Positions 63,053 through 64,000 of a DNA stretch of 64,000 nt are shown here, one piece after another. Location of the stretch: the NCBI RefSeq assembly GCF_002095475.1, contig NZ_MLFR01000013.1, positions 62,001 to 126,000 of the forward strand. The letters run 5' to 3'. How positions within the stretch are numbered: the stretch's first letter is position 1; every line of letters starts with the position of its first letter. The position numbers and the translations under genes are program-made. The notes beneath the pieces were generated by a model. The model saw only the letters and a list, made by a program, of their open reading frames with translations. It had not been told where the DNA came from and made no database searches. The DNA is from Pantoea rwandensis (GTDB lineage Bacteria; Pseudomonadota; Gammaproteobacteria; Enterobacterales; Enterobacteriaceae).

Positions 63053-64000
63053 ATGTTAAGTTTCGACCCTGAAAAAGTTTCTCTTCCAATTGGCCATTAT
63101 ATTGGTGGTCAACATGTCACCACCCAGGGCGCACGTTTCGCCGTCAAACGGCCGTCTGATGGCAAAGTTTATGCCGAGTTGAACGAAGCGCAGGCCAGCG
63201 ATGTTGATCGTGCTGTTACCCTTGCTCATGAAGCGCTGAAAACCAGCGGCTGGCGCAGCTGCCCACCGCGCGAGCGTGGCAGGGTGTTACGTCGCTGGGC
63301 AGACCTGATTGAGAATGACCTGCTGCTGGCTCAGTTGGAAGCTTTGGGGTCAACCCGACCGATCAGCGATGTGGTGCAGCATGAAATTCCGTTCACTGCC
63401 GAAGCCATCCGCTTTTACGCCGAGTGTGCAGATAAATACAGTGGCGACCTGTTCCCGACGCAAGAGAGCAGCCTGGGTATGTTGGTGTCGGAGCCTTACG
63501 GTGTCATTGGCGCCATCACCCCATGGAATTTCCCGCTGTCGATGGCCTCATGGAAATGTGGCCCTGCACTGGCGGCTGGGAATGCGGTGGTGTTGAAGCC
63601 ATCAGAGCTGACCCCGCTTTCTACCGTCCGCATGGCGGAGCTGGCCGTTCAGGCCGGGTTACCTGCTGGCGTGCTCAACATCGTGCAAGGCAGCGGTGCG
63701 GTGACTGGCAGCGCGCTGGTGACCCATCCGCTGGTGCGCAAAGTCTCGTTCACCGGTTCAACCGTAACGGGCGCACGCATCATGAGTGATGCTGCACAGC
63801 ACGGCATGAAGCCAGTCACGCTGGAGTTGGGCGGTAAAAGCCCACAGCTGGTGTTCGATGATGCAGGCGATATTGATGTGTTGGCCCAACGTATTCTGCG
63901 TGGCTTCACGGCTAACGGTGGTCAGGCTTGTGTGGCAGGCACCCGTTTGATTGTGCAGCGCGGCATTGCGCAGCCGTTGTTGGATCGTTTAGTCGCCTTG
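63053..64000 (+). CDS. aldehyde dehydrogenase, 3' end beyond the window
   Basis: The first 316 residues of an NAD-dependent aldehyde dehydrogenase, open to the window end: MLSFDPEKVSLPIGHYIGGQ, ITPWNFPLSMASWK, FTGSTVTGARI, glutamate in LELGGKSP and the catalytic cysteine in NGGQACVAGTR. It belongs to the broad group with gamma-glutamyl-gamma-aminobutyraldehyde (PuuC) and betaine aldehyde dehydrogenases. Preceded by an NtrC-like site and a sigma-54 promoter, so it is probably induced by nitrogen limitation. Because puuC is missing from the puu locus, it is a candidate for that step, but the substrate is not shown by the sequence. AAGGAA precedes the ATG. Confidence 0.85.
   Translation, partial: MLSFDPEKVSLPIGHYIGGQHVTTQGARFAVKRPSDGKVYAELNEAQASDVDRAVTLAHEALKTSGWRSCPPRERGRVLRRWADLIENDLLLAQLEALGSTRPISDVVQHEIPFTAEAIRFYAECADKYSGDLFPTQESSLGMLVSEPYGVIGAITPWNFPLSMASWKCGPALAAGNAVVLKPSELTPLSTVRMAELAVQAGLPAGVLNIVQGSGAVTGSALVTHPLVRKVSFTGSTVTGARIMSDAAQHGMKPVTLELGGKSPQLVFDDAGDIDVLAQRILRGFTANGGQACVAGTRLIVQRGIAQPLLDRLVAL

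Overview
The window is chromosomal DNA of an enterobacterium, most likely Erwiniaceae (Pantoea/Erwinia type). The his leader with hisG, yeeZ, plaP, sbcB, dacD, sbmC, yeeA, yeeX, a tRNA-Asn, nac and cbl are the set found near 45 min in Escherichia coli. Here the proteins have diverged, the order is broken by accessory blocks, and an ERIC element and other short palindromic repeats fill the spacers. The genus is inferred from gene content only.

Layout. 1-2.1 kb: end of the his operon (hisG, attenuator, six-His leader peptide) and yeeZ. 2.2-3.5 kb: gtrB and gtrA, the lipid-linked glucosyl transfer pair, without a third gtr gene. 3.7-9.6 kb: putrescine use (puuB, puuR, puuD divergent from puuA) followed by the putrescine importer plaP. 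9.9-16.1 kb: ygbI-like regulator (frameshifted) divergent from the four-carbon sugar acid genes ltnD-otnK-otnC-otnI and a GntP-type permease. 16.1-24.6 kb: sbcB, then an AT-rich 3.7-kb insertion with an acyltransferase, an acyltransferase remnant and a frameshifted acetyltransferase, then dacD, sbmC, yeeA, yeeX. 24.7-30.2 kb: a LacI-like repressor without lac genes, ydcF, a ketopantoate-reductase-like gene and a second EF-G gene.

30.4-51.1 kb is the most unusual part. Two tandem peptide-type binding proteins (one frameshifted), an N-acetyltransferase, a full peptide-type ABC transporter and a flavin monooxygenase of the NtaA/SnaA type form one block. A TetR regulator, a MetQ-MetN-MetI type importer, an M20D amidohydrolase and a second NtaA-type monooxygenase (frameshifted at its 3' end) form another. 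The gene logic (import, N-acetylation, flavin oxygenation, deacylation) resembles known routes that recover cysteine sulfur from S-alkyl or S-succinyl cysteine. Between the two lie a fatty acid desaturase, a solo PhnD-like protein, a luciferase-like oxidoreductase and a GT8/sugar-lactone oxidase pair.

51.2-64 kb: a HigB/HigA-type toxin-antitoxin pair, an MFS transporter, tRNA-Asn, a CUT2 sugar ABC transporter, the nitrogen and sulfur control regulators nac and cbl, a succinate-semialdehyde-dehydrogenase-like gene and an aldehyde dehydrogenase cut by the window end. nac and the last gene each have a good sigma-54 promoter with an NtrC-like box about 150-165 bp upstream, so nitrogen limitation probably links them to putrescine breakdown.

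Four genes carry apparent single-base frameshifts (near 10556, 20947, 34063 and 50912); these are either real decay or sequence errors. No CRISPR array, rRNA, insertion sequence or intact prophage was seen.
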